Assembly (NCBI RefSeq): GCF_001652915.1
Contig: NZ_BBQI01000073.1
Span: 80,967 to 144,966, forward strand
DNA length: 64,000 nucleotides
From: Cupriavidus sp. D384
Lineage (GTDB): Bacteria > Pseudomonadota > Gammaproteobacteria > Burkholderiales > Burkholderiaceae
Direction of reading: 5' to 3'
Made by a program: the position numbers and the translations under genes. Below the pieces are notes generated by a model. The model had not been told where the DNA came from. It ran no database searches and saw only the letters and a program-made list of their open reading frames with translations. Below are positions 40,096 through 49,577 of this stretch, in pieces (positions within the stretch are counted from its first letter, which is position 1; each line of letters starts with the position of its first letter).

Positions 40096-41880
40096 ATGTC
40101 CCACGACGAACAGAACCCGAAAGGCGCCGCCCCGCGCCACGACATCGCGCCTGCCGACGCCGCCACCGGCATTTCCAAGGGCCTGACCAACTACGGCGAC
40201 CGAGGCTTCTCGCTGTTCCTGCGCAAGGCGTTCATCAAGGGCGCGGGCTACACCGACGACGCACTGGACCGTCCGGTCATCGGCATCGTCAACACGGGCA
40301 GCGCTTACAACCCCTGCCACGGCAATGCGCCCCAGCTGATCGAGGCCGTGAAGCGCGGCATCATGCTGGCCGGCGGCCTGCCGATGGACTTCCCGACGAT
40401 CTCGATCCACGAGAGCTTTTCGGCGCCCACCAGCATGTACCTGCGCAACCTCATGTCGATGGACACCGAGGAGATGATCCGCGCGCAGCCCATGGATGCC
40501 GTGGTGCTGATTGGCGGCTGCGACAAGACCGTGCCCGCGCAACTGATGGGCGCGGCATCGGCCGGCATCCCGGCCATCCAGCTCATCACGGGTTCGATGC
40601 TGACCGGATCGCACCGCAGCGAGCGCGTGGGCGCCTGCACCGACTGCCGCCGCTACTGGGGCAAGTTCCGTGCGGAAGAGATCGACGCCGAGGAAATCGC
40701 CGACGTCAACAACCAGCTGGTGGCCAGCGTGGGCACCTGCTCGGTGATGGGCACGGCCAGCACCATGGCCTGCATTGCCGAAGCCCTGGGCATGACCGTG
40801 CCCGGTGGCGCCTCGCCGCCGGCCGTGACCGCCGACCGTATCCGCGTGGCCGAGCAGACCGGTACGGAAGCGGTGCGCATTGCCCGCGAACGCCTGACGA
40901 TCGACAAGATCCTGACACCGGCCGCCTTCGAGAACGCCATGCGCGTACTGCTGGCGATTGGCGGGTCCACCAACGGAATCGTCCACCTGGCAGCCATCGC
41001 GGGCCGGCTGGGGTATGACATCGACCTGGCCGCCCTCGACCACATGGGGCGCGACACGCCGGTGCTGCTGGACCTGAAGCCGTCTGGCGACCACTACATG
41101 GAAGACTTCCACCACGCGGGCGGCATGGCTACGCTGCTGCGCGAACTGAAGCCGTTGCTGAACCTGGATGCGCTGACCGTGACCGGCCGCACGCTGGGCG
41201 AGGAAATCGAGCGCGCGGGTCCCGGGTTCAGGCAGGAGGTGGTGCGCACGCGCGACAACCCGATCTATCCGCAGGGCGGCATTGCCGTGCTGCGCGGCAA
41301 CCTGGCACCGGGCGGCGCCATCATCAAGCAGTCGGCGGCACACCCGAAGCTGATGGAGCACGAAGGCCGCGCCGTGGTGTTCGAGAACGCCGCCGACCTT
41401 GCCAACCGCATCGACAGCGACGACCTCGACGTGACCGCCGACGACATCCTGGTGCTCAAGAACATCGGCCCGAAAGGCGCACCCGGCATGCCCGAGGCAG
41501 GCTATATCCCGATTCCGCGCAAGCTGGCCCGCGCGGGTGTCAAGGACATCGTGCGGATTTCGGATGGCCGCATGAGCGGCACCGCGTTCGGCACCATCGT
41601 GCTGCACGTGACGCCCGAATCGGCCATCGGGGGGCCGCTGGCCCATGTACGCAACGGCGACCGCATCAGCCTGTCGGTGGCGCGCCGCGACCTGACGTTG
41701 CATGTCAGTGATGAAGAACTGGCACGCCGCGCGCAGGAAACGCCGGTGGTGGTGCCCACCGCCGACCGTGGCTACCGCAAGCTCTTTCTCACCACCGTCA
41801 ACCAGGCCGACCAGGGCGTGGACTTCGACTTCCTGCGCGCCGCCGAGACGCGCGGCAAGGTGCCGGGCAACGGCGCCTGA
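40096..41880 (+). CDS. IlvD/Edd-family dehydratase (sugar-acid type)
   Basis: A 594-residue dehydratase with the iron-sulphur cysteine motifs NPCHGN, GGCDKTVPA and SVGTCSVMGTAS. The length and N-terminal pattern fit the L-arabonate/D-xylonate dehydratase branch more than amino-acid biosynthetic IlvD (dihydroxyacid dehydratase). It removes water from an aldonic or 2,3-dihydroxy acid to give a 2-keto acid. A GntR gene starts 14 bases downstream of its stop on the same strand, and a Bug receptor lies divergently upstream. Confidence 0.85.
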   Translation: MSHDEQNPKGAAPRHDIAPADAATGISKGLTNYGDRGFSLFLRKAFIKGAGYTDDALDRPVIGIVNTGSAYNPCHGNAPQLIEAVKRGIMLAGGLPMDFPTISIHESFSAPTSMYLRNLMSMDTEEMIRAQPMDAVVLIGGCDKTVPAQLMGAASAGIPAIQLITGSMLTGSHRSERVGACTDCRRYWGKFRAEEIDAEEIADVNNQLVASVGTCSVMGTASTMACIAEALGMTVPGGASPPAVTADRIRVAEQTGTEAVRIARERLTIDKILTPAAFENAMRVLLAIGGSTNGIVHLAAIAGRLGYDIDLAALDHMGRDTPVLLDLKPSGDHYMEDFHHAGGMATLLRELKPLLNLDALTVTGRTLGEEIERAGPGFRQEVVRTRDNPIYPQGGIAVLRGNLAPGGAIIKQSAAHPKLMEHEGRAVVFENAADLANRIDSDDLDVTADDILVLKNIGPKGAPGMPEAGYIPIPRKLARAGVKDIVRISDGRMSGTAFGTIVLHVTPESAIGGPLAHVRNGDRISLSVARRDLTLHVSDEELARRAQETPVVVPTADRGYRKLFLTTVNQADQGVDFDFLRAAETRGKVPGNGA

Positions 41881-41894
41881 CGCACGGTGGAACC

Positions 41895-42698
41895 ATGGCC
41901 GGACAGGCGCCACGGACAGGAAAATCGGTCAGAATGACGGCTTTCCATCCCACACCTCTTCACGCGACCGGGGCCAGCCCCGGCGCGATTCGCCTGATGC
42001 CGAGTTCCGACACGCTCCACGCCGCTGCCAATGCAGGCGTCGACGACACGCCCGTGGCCCAGGACACCCTGGGCGCGATGATCGCCACGCTTGAGGAAGA
42101 TATCGTCTTTGGCCGGCTGCACCCCCGGGAGCGCCTGGTCGAGGACGAACTCATGGAGCGGTTTGGCGTCAAGCGGCACGTGGTGCGGGATGCACTGGCC
42201 GCGCTGGACCGCCTGGGGCTGGTGGAGCGGCGCAAGAACGTCGGCGCCGTGGTGCGCTCGTTTTCGGTCCAGGAAGTGACCGAGCTGTACGAAGTGCGCG
42301 GCATGCTGGAGACCGAGGCGGCCCGGCGCATCGACCTGCAGCGCGTGCCGGCACACCTCGACCGCCTGATCGCCATCCAGCAGCAGCACGACGCGGCCGT
42401 TGCGGCCGGCGACGCGCGTATGGTGTTCCGCGTCAACCTGGCCTTCCACCGCGAGCTGTTCAGCCTCTGCAGCAACCAGACGCTGCAGAAGGCCATTGCC
42501 GAATTCGCGCGGCAGACCCATCCGATCCGCTTTGCCTCGCTGGTGTCGGCCGAGTACCGCGAACGCGCCCGCCAGGAACACTGGCAGATGATCGAGGCGC
42601 TCAAGGCCGGCGATATCGACGCGCTGGTGGCGCTGTGCGCCAGCCACCTGCTGCCGTCGCGCGATGCCTATCTGAACGCGCAGCAGTACCGGGGCTGA
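41895..42698 (+). CDS. FadR/FCD-type GntR regulator with long N-terminus
   Basis: Up to 267 residues. The GntR winged helix (EDELMERFGVKRHVVRDALAALDRLGLVERR) begins only at about residue 70; in-frame starts at 41934 and 41997 would trim an unstructured leader. The FCD domain follows (FHRELFSLCSNQ, HWQMIEALKAGD). It is cotranscribed with the IlvD-type dehydratase and probably regulates it together with the Bug receptor. Confidence 0.85.
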   Translation: MAGQAPRTGKSVRMTAFHPTPLHATGASPGAIRLMPSSDTLHAAANAGVDDTPVAQDTLGAMIATLEEDIVFGRLHPRERLVEDELMERFGVKRHVVRDALAALDRLGLVERRKNVGAVVRSFSVQEVTELYEVRGMLETEAARRIDLQRVPAHLDRLIAIQQQHDAAVAAGDARMVFRVNLAFHRELFSLCSNQTLQKAIAEFARQTHPIRFASLVSAEYRERARQEHWQMIEALKAGDIDALVALCASHLLPSRDAYLNAQQYRG

Positions 42699-42728
42699 TT
42701 GCCCGCGCCCGGTTGCAGGTGCCTGCGC

Positions 42729-43700
42729 CTATTCCGGCTGGATACCCGCCTGCTTCACCAGTTGCGCCCAGCGGTCGACCTCGCCGCGCAGCCGGTCGCC
42801 CAGTTGCGCGGGCGTGGAAGCCTTCAGGTCGATGCCCTGGCTGTCCAGCCGTGCCCGGGTCTGGGGATTGGCCAGCGCAGCGCGCACTTCGTCATTGAGA
42901 CGGGTGATCACAGCCGTCGGGGTGCGCGCCGGGGCCACCACCGCCCACCACTGGCTCACCTGCAAGGCCGGCAGTCTTGCCTCGGTTGACGTCGGCACAT
43001 TCGGCAGCGCTGCAAGCCGCGACGGCCCCGTGACCATCAGCGCCGTGATCTTGCCGCCGCCAAGCAGGCTGCTGCCGCTCGCCAACGTCGCAAAATGACC
43101 AGAAACCAGCTGCGCGGAAACATCGGTCAGCGCAGGCGCCGACCCGCGATAAGGCACGGCATCGACCGGGATGGCTGCCTGCGCCTCCAGCATCTTGCCC
43201 GCCAGATGGCTGATCGTGCCGTTGCCGCTCGTAGCCAGTTGCACCGGCTTGCCGGACTGGCGCGCATCGGCCAGGAAGCGCTGGATGTCACCGGGCCGAT
43301 AGCGCGCACTGTCCGCGAACAGCACCAGCGGCGATTCGCCGAGCAGCGAAACTGGCGCGAAATCGCGCAGCACATCGTAGGACATCTGGCGAAATACCGA
43401 TGGCGCCACGGCATGGGCCAGTTCGATCACACCCAGCGTGTAGCCATCGGGCGCGGCCTTGGCAACGGCCTCGGCACCAATGCGACCCGAGGCCCCGGCA
43501 CGGTTTTCGACCACCACGGGCTGGCCCATCGATTCGCTCATCCGTTGCGCCACGGCGCGCGCCAGCGCATCGGTGCTGCCGCCCGCCGCCCACGGCACGA
43601 TCAGGCGGATGGGCTTGTCGGGATAGCCGGCCGCCTGCGCCCCCGGCACATGGGCCGCCAGGCTGACGGAAAAGATGGCGGTCAGGTAACGCAACGTCAT
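42729..43700 (-). CDS. Bug/TctC-type periplasmic solute receptor (3)
   Basis: A 323-residue receptor with signal peptide (MTLRYLTAIFSVSLAAHVPGAQAA) and motifs RLIVPWAAGGSTD, VENRAGASGRIG and PYRGSAPALTD. The PLP-enzyme gene ends 19 bases upstream on the same strand, so the two may be cotranscribed. That suggests transport of an amino-acid-like or hydroxy-acid substrate for that enzyme, by inference. Confidence 0.88.
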   Translation of the reverse strand: MTLRYLTAIFSVSLAAHVPGAQAAGYPDKPIRLIVPWAAGGSTDALARAVAQRMSESMGQPVVVENRAGASGRIGAEAVAKAAPDGYTLGVIELAHAVAPSVFRQMSYDVLRDFAPVSLLGESPLVLFADSARYRPGDIQRFLADARQSGKPVQLATSGNGTISHLAGKMLEAQAAIPVDAVPYRGSAPALTDVSAQLVSGHFATLASGSSLLGGGKITALMVTGPSRLAALPNVPTSTEARLPALQVSQWWAVVAPARTPTAVITRLNDEVRAALANPQTRARLDSQGIDLKASTPAQLGDRLRGEVDRWAQLVKQAGIQPE

Positions 43701-43719
43701 GGTGGTCCCCTCCAGGGCT

Positions 43720-44928
43720 TTAGTTTGTGATCTGCGCCGGGTCGCGGTCGCCGCGCGCCGTCAGCATGAGCAGGACGGTTTCCGATGGATCGATGCGGCC
43801 ATCGGCACGCAGCATCTGCGCGGCGGCAAGTCCGGCGCCCGCGCAAAGCTCGACCCAGAAACCGGCGGCGGCCAGTTGCCCGGTGCCGGCGCGCGCGGCG
43901 GCGTCCTCCACGACGATCGCACCGCCACCCGATCGGGTAGCCGCATGTACCTGCTGCGCGGTAACGGTGGAGCCAGCCGTCGAGAACTGCTGCGTTGCGC
44001 CGGGGAAATCCGCCTGCTGCGAAGCGCCGCCCAGCACGCGGGCCAGACGCGGGAACGGCTCGACGGCCCACAGCTTCGGCACGCGCGCCAGGTGCCCAAG
44101 CCGCACGAGGTCGCGCAGCGCGCTGTAGAGACCCCATAGCAGGTCGCCGCGTGCGGTGGGCACCATCACGTGGTCGGGCAGGCAGCCCTGCTGAACCCAT
44201 TCGAGCGCGGCGGCGCGATACCCTTCCACACCAAACACCGGGCTGCCGACGGCCGGCAGGCTGTAGTTCGTCAGCGCAAAGGCGCCGTCTTCGCGCACCC
44301 GGCGGCGCACGTGTTCCCAGCGCGCATGGCCGGTCGCGCAAATCACGCGACGGGCGCCGTAGTGGCGTAGCGCCGCATCGAACACCGCAGGCAGGTCGCG
44401 ATAGGTGGCGACCTCGCACGCCAGCCCGGCGGCTGCGCAATAGGCTGCCGCCGACACCGCCGCGTTGCCGCTGGACGCCAGCACCACGTCCCGCGCCCCC
44501 GTGGCAAGCGCCCGGCTCACGGCCTGGGCCGACATGCGGTCCTTGTGCGAGCCGGTGGGATTGGCTCCCTCGTTCTTGATCCACACCGACGCCACGCCGG
44601 TCAACGCGGCAAGCGCCGGGACGGGCAGACATGGCGTGGCGCCCTCGCCCAGCGTCACGCCGTCGAGATACGGCATCCAGTGGCCCCAGCGATAACCGTG
44701 GCTTTTTGGTGCAAAATCGGGCAGCGGCGCACCGGGGGCAGCTTCGTAGACCGCTTCGAGGCTGCTTGGCCTGCCGCGGCTGGCGCAGGCCGGGCAGCCT
44801 TCGGGCAGGTCGGAGACCGGATAGACCTCGCCGCAAGTCACGCATTGCAGGGCGCGCAGCGCGGGATTGAGGCTCGGCACGGGGCCGGACACGTGGATAT
44901 CGGACATGGCAACGGACGGGAATGGCAT
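43720..44928 (-). CDS. Threonine-synthase-like PLP enzyme
   Basis: About 402 residues in fold type II PLP family, with the PLP lysine in TGSHKDRMS and glycine-rich phosphate site ASSGNAAVSAAAYC. The N-terminus carries a zinc-ribbon-like CVTCGEVYPVSDLPEGCPAC, as in threonine-synthase relatives. The start is uncertain; 44928 and 44907 are both possible and neither has a strong ribosome-binding site. Related enzymes include diaminopropionate ammonia-lyase and cysteate synthase, so threonine synthase activity is not assured. Divergent from the LysR gene at 45009. Confidence 0.78.
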   Translation of the reverse strand: MPFPSVAMSDIHVSGPVPSLNPALRALQCVTCGEVYPVSDLPEGCPACASRGRPSSLEAVYEAAPGAPLPDFAPKSHGYRWGHWMPYLDGVTLGEGATPCLPVPALAALTGVASVWIKNEGANPTGSHKDRMSAQAVSRALATGARDVVLASSGNAAVSAAAYCAAAGLACEVATYRDLPAVFDAALRHYGARRVICATGHARWEHVRRRVREDGAFALTNYSLPAVGSPVFGVEGYRAAALEWVQQGCLPDHVMVPTARGDLLWGLYSALRDLVRLGHLARVPKLWAVEPFPRLARVLGGASQQADFPGATQQFSTAGSTVTAQQVHAATRSGGGAIVVEDAAARAGTGQLAAAGFWVELCAGAGLAAAQMLRADGRIDPSETVLLMLTARGDRDPAQITN

Positions 44929-45008
44929 GACCGCGAGTCTACGGGCAGACGCACCGCCGCGACGCAAGCCATCCGGCGTTTTCAATAAGCCAAACTTATA
45001 GGGTGGCA

Positions 45009-45935
45009 ATGAACCAGATCGCAGAGGCAGCCGGGCAAACCATCAGCGCGCGGCAGATCGAGGTATTCCGCATGGTCATGCGGCTGGGCTCCGCGCGCCG
45101 CGCCGCCGAGGCGCTGCACATCAGCCAGCCGGCGGTGACCCAGATCGTGCTGCAACTGGAACAATCGGCGCGGCTCAGGCTGTTCGACCGCAGCAAGGGC
45201 CGCATGGTCCCGACCGCCGAGGCGGCCGCGCTGATGGACGAAGTCGAGCGCGTTTACGTGGGCCTGGATGCCGTACAGCGCAAGATCGACCTGCTGCGCT
45301 CGCACGAAGACACGGTGCTGCGCGTGGGCGCGCTGCACGCGATGGCCGCCAGCGTGATGCCCCTGGCGGTAGCCAACTTCACGCACAGCTATCCGCGCAG
45401 TCACTGCCGGCTGGAGGTAGACAGTTCGCGCGGCCTGCGCGAACGGCTGCTCCAGCGCGAACTGGACCTGGCGTTCATGGGCGACGAAGTGGACACGAGC
45501 GGGCTGACCGCTTCGGAGTTCTACGCGGTGCCGGCGGTCTGCATCGTGCCGGCCACGCATCCGTTTGCCGGCCGGGCCCGGGTGGGCGCCTCGGATCTGG
45601 CCGATGCCCCGTTGATCGGGCTCGATGCAGGCGATCCGGCCCAGCGGCAACTGGAATCCGCGCTCGCCGGGCACGGCCACACGGCACGGTTTGTCGCGAC
45701 GACCCCTTACAGCCATACACAATGCGCAATGGTGCTGGCGGGCGTGGGCCTCGCCATTACCAATCCGCTGGTGGCGCGCACCTATACGGCGCTGGGCCTG
45801 CGCAGCGTGCCGTTTGCCGGCCCCGTGCGCTTCCGCGCCATCCTGGCGTTTCATCCGGGCCAGGGACAGTCCACGGCGGCACAGCAGTTTGTCCGGCTGT
45901 GCCGCCAGCGCGTGGAGGATCTACTACGTCTGTGA
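45009..45935 (+). CDS. LysR-type regulator divergent from the PLP enzyme
   Basis: A 308-residue LysR protein (helix-turn-helix AAEALHISQPAVTQIVLQLEQ). The ATG at 45009 is used; a GTG lies six bases earlier. It is divergent from the PLP-enzyme/Bug pair with an 80-base gap and probably controls it. Convergent with acdS. Confidence 0.86.
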   Translation: MNQIAEAAGQTISARQIEVFRMVMRLGSARRAAEALHISQPAVTQIVLQLEQSARLRLFDRSKGRMVPTAEAAALMDEVERVYVGLDAVQRKIDLLRSHEDTVLRVGALHAMAASVMPLAVANFTHSYPRSHCRLEVDSSRGLRERLLQRELDLAFMGDEVDTSGLTASEFYAVPAVCIVPATHPFAGRARVGASDLADAPLIGLDAGDPAQRQLESALAGHGHTARFVATTPYSHTQCAMVLAGVGLAITNPLVARTYTALGLRSVPFAGPVRFRAILAFHPGQGQSTAAQQFVRLCRQRVEDLLRL

Positions 45936-45942
45936 GCGCCGC

Positions 45943-46959
45943 TCAGCCGTTGCGGAACAGGAAGCTGTAGGCGCTCAGCGCGGGCGCGCCGCCCAGGTGG
46001 GCATAGAGCACGCGCGACCCCGCCGGGAATTCGCCTCGCCGCACCATGTCGATCATGCCGTGCATCGACTTGCCCTCGTACACCGGATCGGTCATCACGC
46101 CTTCGTACCGTGCGCACGTACGGATCGCTTCGAGCGTGCCTTCCGACGGCAGGCCGTATTCCGGGCCGCCATAGCGCGTGTCGAGCACCACATCGGCATC
46201 GGCAATGTCGCGGTTCAACTCCACCAGCCCCGCCGTATGCCTGGCGATGCGCAGGATCTGCGCGCGGGTCTGCTCCGGCTTGGCCGAGGCGTCGATACCG
46301 ATCACGCGGTCTGCGCGGCCATCGGCGGCAAAGCCGACCACCATGCCGGCCTGCGTGCTACCCGTGACCGAACACACCACGATGTAGTCGAACCTGAATC
46401 CCAGTTCGGCCTCCTGCGCGCGCACTTCCTCGGCAAACCCGACAAATCCCAGCCCGCCTAGCGGATGCTCCGAACAGCCGGCGGGAATCGGATACGGCTT
46501 GCCGCCAGCCTGGCGCACGCTTTCCATGGCCTCTTCCCAGCTCTTGCGGATGCCGATGTCAAAGCCATCGGCCACCAGCCGCACGTCGGCGCCCATCATG
46601 CGCGACATCTGGATATTGCCCACGCGGTCGTAGACGGCATCGGCATAGTTGACCCAGTTTTCCTGCACCAGCACGCACTTCAGCCCCAGGTGCGCGGCCA
46701 CGGCGGCAACCTGGCGCGTCTGGTTGGACTGGATGCCGCCGATCGACACCAGCGTGTCGCATCCCTGCGCCAGGGCATCGGGAATCAGGTATTCGAGCTT
46801 GCGGGTCTTGTTGCCGCCGAATGCCAGGCCGCTGTTGCAGTCTTCGCGCTTGGCATAGAGCGCCACCTTGCCGCCAAGATGTTCGGACAGGCGCTGCAGG
46901 GGCTGGATCGGGGTGGGACCAAACGTCAGGGCATGGCGAGGAAAGCGCTTCAGGTTCAT
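45943..46959 (-). CDS. acdS: 1-aminocyclopropane-1-carboxylate deaminase
   Basis: A 338-residue PLP enzyme that opens ACC to 2-oxobutyrate and ammonia. The residues that separate true ACC deaminase from D-cysteine desulfhydrase are in place at standard numbering: K51 (GGNKTRK), S78, Y294, E295 (DPVYEGKS) and L322 (HLGGAPAL). This supports plant-ethylene-lowering activity. Divergent from an Lrp-family gene, the usual acdR arrangement. Confidence 0.93.
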   Translation of the reverse strand: MNLKRFPRHALTFGPTPIQPLQRLSEHLGGKVALYAKREDCNSGLAFGGNKTRKLEYLIPDALAQGCDTLVSIGGIQSNQTRQVAAVAAHLGLKCVLVQENWVNYADAVYDRVGNIQMSRMMGADVRLVADGFDIGIRKSWEEAMESVRQAGGKPYPIPAGCSEHPLGGLGFVGFAEEVRAQEAELGFRFDYIVVCSVTGSTQAGMVVGFAADGRADRVIGIDASAKPEQTRAQILRIARHTAGLVELNRDIADADVVLDTRYGGPEYGLPSEGTLEAIRTCARYEGVMTDPVYEGKSMHGMIDMVRRGEFPAGSRVLYAHLGGAPALSAYSFLFRNG

Positions 46960-47099
46960 GGTGGCTGCTCCGGGGTTGAGGGCGATGGACTCAATCCTAG
47001 AAAAAAAGCCACGAAACGTGCTTGCAAAGAATGGCCCTGCGAAACACTATTCATCCATCGCAAGACGCCATTCCTTTTATTTATTCCGGTGAGATTGCC

Positions 47100-47639
47100 T
47101 TGAAAGAAACAAAATTTCGCACCAAAGCCGGGCAGCCTGCCCCATCCGCAGCGCCTGCAACGCCGGCCCCGGCGCACGTCGACACGCTGGACCGCGCCGA
47201 CAAGGCCATCCTGCGCGCGCTGCAGCAGGATGCGTCGATCTCCAACGTGGCGCTGGCGGCGAAGGTCAATCTGAGCCCGCCGGCCTGCCTGCGGCGGGTG
47301 GAGCGACTCAAGGAAATGGGCCTGATTCGCGGCATCGTGGCGCTGCTGGACCCCAAGGCGCTGGACGCCGGGATGCTGGTCATGATTGGCGTGGTACTCG
47401 ACCGATCCACGCCCGAATCCTTCGCACAATTCGAGACCGCCGCGCAAAAAGTGTCGGGCTGCATGGAGTGCCACGTGGTCACCGGGGAATTCGACTACTT
47501 CATGCTCGTGCGCACGCGGGACAGCGAGAGCTTCAACCGGCTGCATGCCGAGCAACTGCTCTATCTGCCCGGCGTACGGCAGATCCGCTCGTTCATGGTC
47601 CTCAAGCAGGTGCTGTCGACGACGCAGTTTCCCTTTTGA
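47100..47639 (+). CDS. acdR: Lrp/AsnC-family regulator, probable AcdR
   Basis: About 179 residues from a TTG at 47100 with GGTGAG upstream; ATG starts at 47022 and 47031 would add a leader without clear structure. The helix-turn-helix (DKAILRALQQDASISNVALAAKVNLSPPACLRRVERL) and RAM domain (GCMECHVVTGEFDYFMLVRTRD) are intact. Divergence from acdS matches the known AcdR, which activates acdS in response to ACC. Confidence 0.85.
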   Translation: MKETKFRTKAGQPAPSAAPATPAPAHVDTLDRADKAILRALQQDASISNVALAAKVNLSPPACLRRVERLKEMGLIRGIVALLDPKALDAGMLVMIGVVLDRSTPESFAQFETAAQKVSGCMECHVVTGEFDYFMLVRTRDSESFNRLHAEQLLYLPGVRQIRSFMVLKQVLSTTQFPF

Positions 47640-47702
47640 CAAAAGGCCCGGCGGCGATCTCGGGTAGACTCTCGTGTCTTGGTTACCCACTTCACGTTTT
47701 TC

Positions 47703-48392
47703 ATGCTTCCTACGGACCTGGCTGGCGCCGACGGCGACCAGAGTGCTTCGTTGCCGCGTTCCGAGCGGGCCTATCAACAACTGCGTGCCGCCATCCAGGC
47801 AGGCCAACTGCTACCGGGAACCCGTCTGCGTGAAGTCGAGCTGGCCGAAACGCTAGGCTTGTCGCGCACGCCGGTGCGCGAAGCGCTGTCCCGACTGGAA
47901 TCCGAAGGCCTGGTCGTCAACGAGCCGAACCGGGGCATGATGGTGACCCGGCTCGATGCCAGCATGGTCAGCGAACTTTATGTCATGCGCGAGGTGCTGG
48001 AATCGACGGCAGCCGCGCTGGCCGCGCGCCATGCCACCGATGTGGAAATCTCGCTGCTGCGCGATATCGTCGAACGCGACCTGTCGTTCGCGTCGGATCC
48101 GGACAAGCTGGCGATGAACAACCGCCTGTTCCACGAAACCCTGCACCGCTGCGCCCACAACCGCTACCTGCTCAAGACGCTGCGGTCGCTGCACGAGTCG
48201 ATGGCGCTGCTGGGCCGGTCCACGCTGGCCGTGCCGGGCCGGGCACGTGGGTCCTACGAGGAACATATGGCGCTGGTGGAGGCCCTGGAGGCACGCAACC
48301 CCGAACAGGCCGAACAGATCACGCGCCGCCATATCCAGCAGGCCTACAAGGTGCGCCTGTCTCTGTGGATCGAGGAACAGTCCCGAAGCTGA
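47703..48392 (+). CDS. FadR/FCD-type GntR regulator
   Basis: A 229-residue GntR protein from ATG 47703 (a TTG at 47679 is in frame). The winged helix has the pattern LREVELAETLGLSRTPVREALSRLESEGL and the FCD domain follows with NNRLFHETLHRCAHN and YEEHMALVEALEARN. Located after acdR with no obvious target gene next to it. Ends at a good terminator. Confidence 0.85.
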   Translation: MLPTDLAGADGDQSASLPRSERAYQQLRAAIQAGQLLPGTRLREVELAETLGLSRTPVREALSRLESEGLVVNEPNRGMMVTRLDASMVSELYVMREVLESTAAALAARHATDVEISLLRDIVERDLSFASDPDKLAMNNRLFHETLHRCAHNRYLLKTLRSLHESMALLGRSTLAVPGRARGSYEEHMALVEALEARNPEQAEQITRRHIQQAYKVRLSLWIEEQSRS

Positions 48393-48429
48393 GCCTTTCC
48401 CCGCGTCTTTTTCGACGATTTGACTGATC

Positions 48430-48459
48430 ATGGCCCCGCTTGGACGGGGCCATTGTTTT
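48430..48459 (+). terminator. Terminator after the GntR gene
   Basis: ATGGCCCCG / CGGGGCCAT arms with a six-base loop, followed by TGTTTTAG. Confidence 0.8.
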
Positions 48460-48484
48460 AGAACCCCGAAAAGTGTGTTCCGCC

Positions 48485-48665
48485 GTTGCGCTTTTGCGCA
48501 ACGATCGGTCGCGTTATCGTCTTGCTCAGGGCTGCAGGCTCTCTCTCCCTTCCAGCCTTACGTCACCTCCGTGGCGGTTTTTTCATGATTGGCGCGGGCA
48601 CGTACGACTCTCAGGCGTGCGTCAGGCCGGCGCAGGCGCGGCATCGTTGCCGCGCCTCATTTTTT
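48485..48665 (+). ncRNA. Structured leader ending in a terminator before the DUF427 gene
   Basis: Between the preceding terminator and the DUF427 start is a 240-base stretch without an ORF that I can support. It begins with a perfect GTTGCGC-TTTT-GCGCAAC hairpin (48485-48502) and ends with the terminator AGGCGCGGCA-TCGT-TGCCGCGCCT plus a T-run (48634-48665), 30 bases before the start codon. This is the layout of an attenuator, riboswitch or short sRNA. I do not recognise a known riboswitch class. Confidence 0.45.
48634..48665 (+). terminator. Strong terminator 30 bases before the DUF427 gene
   Basis: Ten perfect base pairs around TCGT followed by CATTTTTTTCC. Its position inside the apparent 5' leader, not after a gene, is unusual. 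Confidence 0.8.
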
Positions 48666-48695
48666 CCGCCGTCGCACCCAAGGCAAGGAGTCGCC

Positions 48696-49073
48696 ATGAC
48701 TGACAAGCCCGTCAAGATCCCCGGCCCGGACCATCCCATCACCATCACCCCGCAGCGCGCACGCGTTGTCGTCACGGCCGGCGGCCGCGTGATCGCCGAT
48801 ACCACGCGCGCCCTGAACCTCCAGGAAGCGTCCTACCCGGCCGTCCAGTACATCCCGCGCGACGACGTGGACATGTCGCAACTGACCCGGACCGCACACG
48901 CCAGCCATTGCCCGTACAAGGGCGACGCCGCGTACTTCAGCATCGCGGCAGCCGGGGCCCGGGGCAACAATGCCGTCTGGACGTACGAACACCCGCACGA
49001 CGCCGTGTTCCAAATCGCCGGATATGTGGCGTTCTACCCCGATCGCGTCGATAACATCGACATCCAGCGCTGA
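48696..49073 (+). CDS. DUF427 domain protein
   Basis: A 125-residue protein that is almost entirely one DUF427 domain (ITPQRARVVVTAGGRVIADTTRAL; HASHCPYKGDAAYFSI; WTYEHPHDAVFQIAGYVAFYPDRVD). The start at 48696 follows AAGGAG. The family is a small beta-rich fold of unknown function. Preceded by the structured leader described above. Confidence 0.85.
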   Translation: MTDKPVKIPGPDHPITITPQRARVVVTAGGRVIADTTRALNLQEASYPAVQYIPRDDVDMSQLTRTAHASHCPYKGDAAYFSIAAAGARGNNAVWTYEHPHDAVFQIAGYVAFYPDRVDNIDIQR

Positions 49074-49110
49074 TCCGAACGGTTCGACACGCCACGCCAA
49101 AAGCAAAAAA

Positions 49111-49157
49111 CCGGCCCGCCGCGCACCTTGTATTCGGTGCGCGGCGGGCCGGTTTTC
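49111..49157. terminator. Long bidirectional terminator
   Basis: Seventeen perfect base pairs (CCGGCCCGCCGCGCACC and complement) around an eight-base loop, with A-run before and T-run after, so it works for both convergent genes. Confidence 0.85.
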
Positions 49158-49207
49158 AATGCTGCGACGCTTGCAGCGCCGCCTGTACTGCTATCAGCCG
49201 ATACCGA

Positions 49208-49393
49208 TCAGCCGTTCGCGTAGACCACCTTGGCCTTGCGCGCTTCCGCCTGCAGGCGGGTGAAAATGTTCTGGATGGCTGCAACTGCGCGCTTCACGTC
49301 ATTGGCAAAGCCCAGGCTTTGGGTGCCCAGTTCGCGGTCGATCAGGTCGCGTTCCAGTTGATCGGTCAGCTTGATGTCGGATTGGGTGTTCAT
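49208..49393 (-). CDS. Small conserved hypothetical protein, 61 aa
   Basis: A 61-residue, mostly helical polypeptide (TDQLERDLIDRELGTQSLGFANDVKRAVAAIQNIFTRLQAEARKAK). ATG at 49393 follows GGAAGGACGCC. It ends at the long terminator. No motif recognised. This is the last gene of host-like composition before the mobile region and may mark the insertion neighbourhood. Confidence 0.65.
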   Translation of the reverse strand: MNTQSDIKLTDQLERDLIDRELGTQSLGFANDVKRAVAAIQNIFTRLQAEARKAKVVYANG

Positions 49394-49577
49394 GGCGTCC
49401 TTCCTTTTCAGGGATAACCCTTATGGGGTTTTCCCGAATTGTAGCAGAAGGAATATCGCATCGCAGCATTAGGTAATTGTGCGTATGCCGGGGCGCAACA
49501 TGTGACGGTGGGAAAACTCGCAATTCATGTCCGCTTGGACGCGATCTGCTTTTCGCGGAGAAAGGACTGGTTATGCT

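Noticed and set aside
49394..49577. A clear left end of the Tn7-like element
   Set aside because: A TGT is present near 49500, but I could not find a matching inverted copy on the right side or a target duplication, so no end is called.
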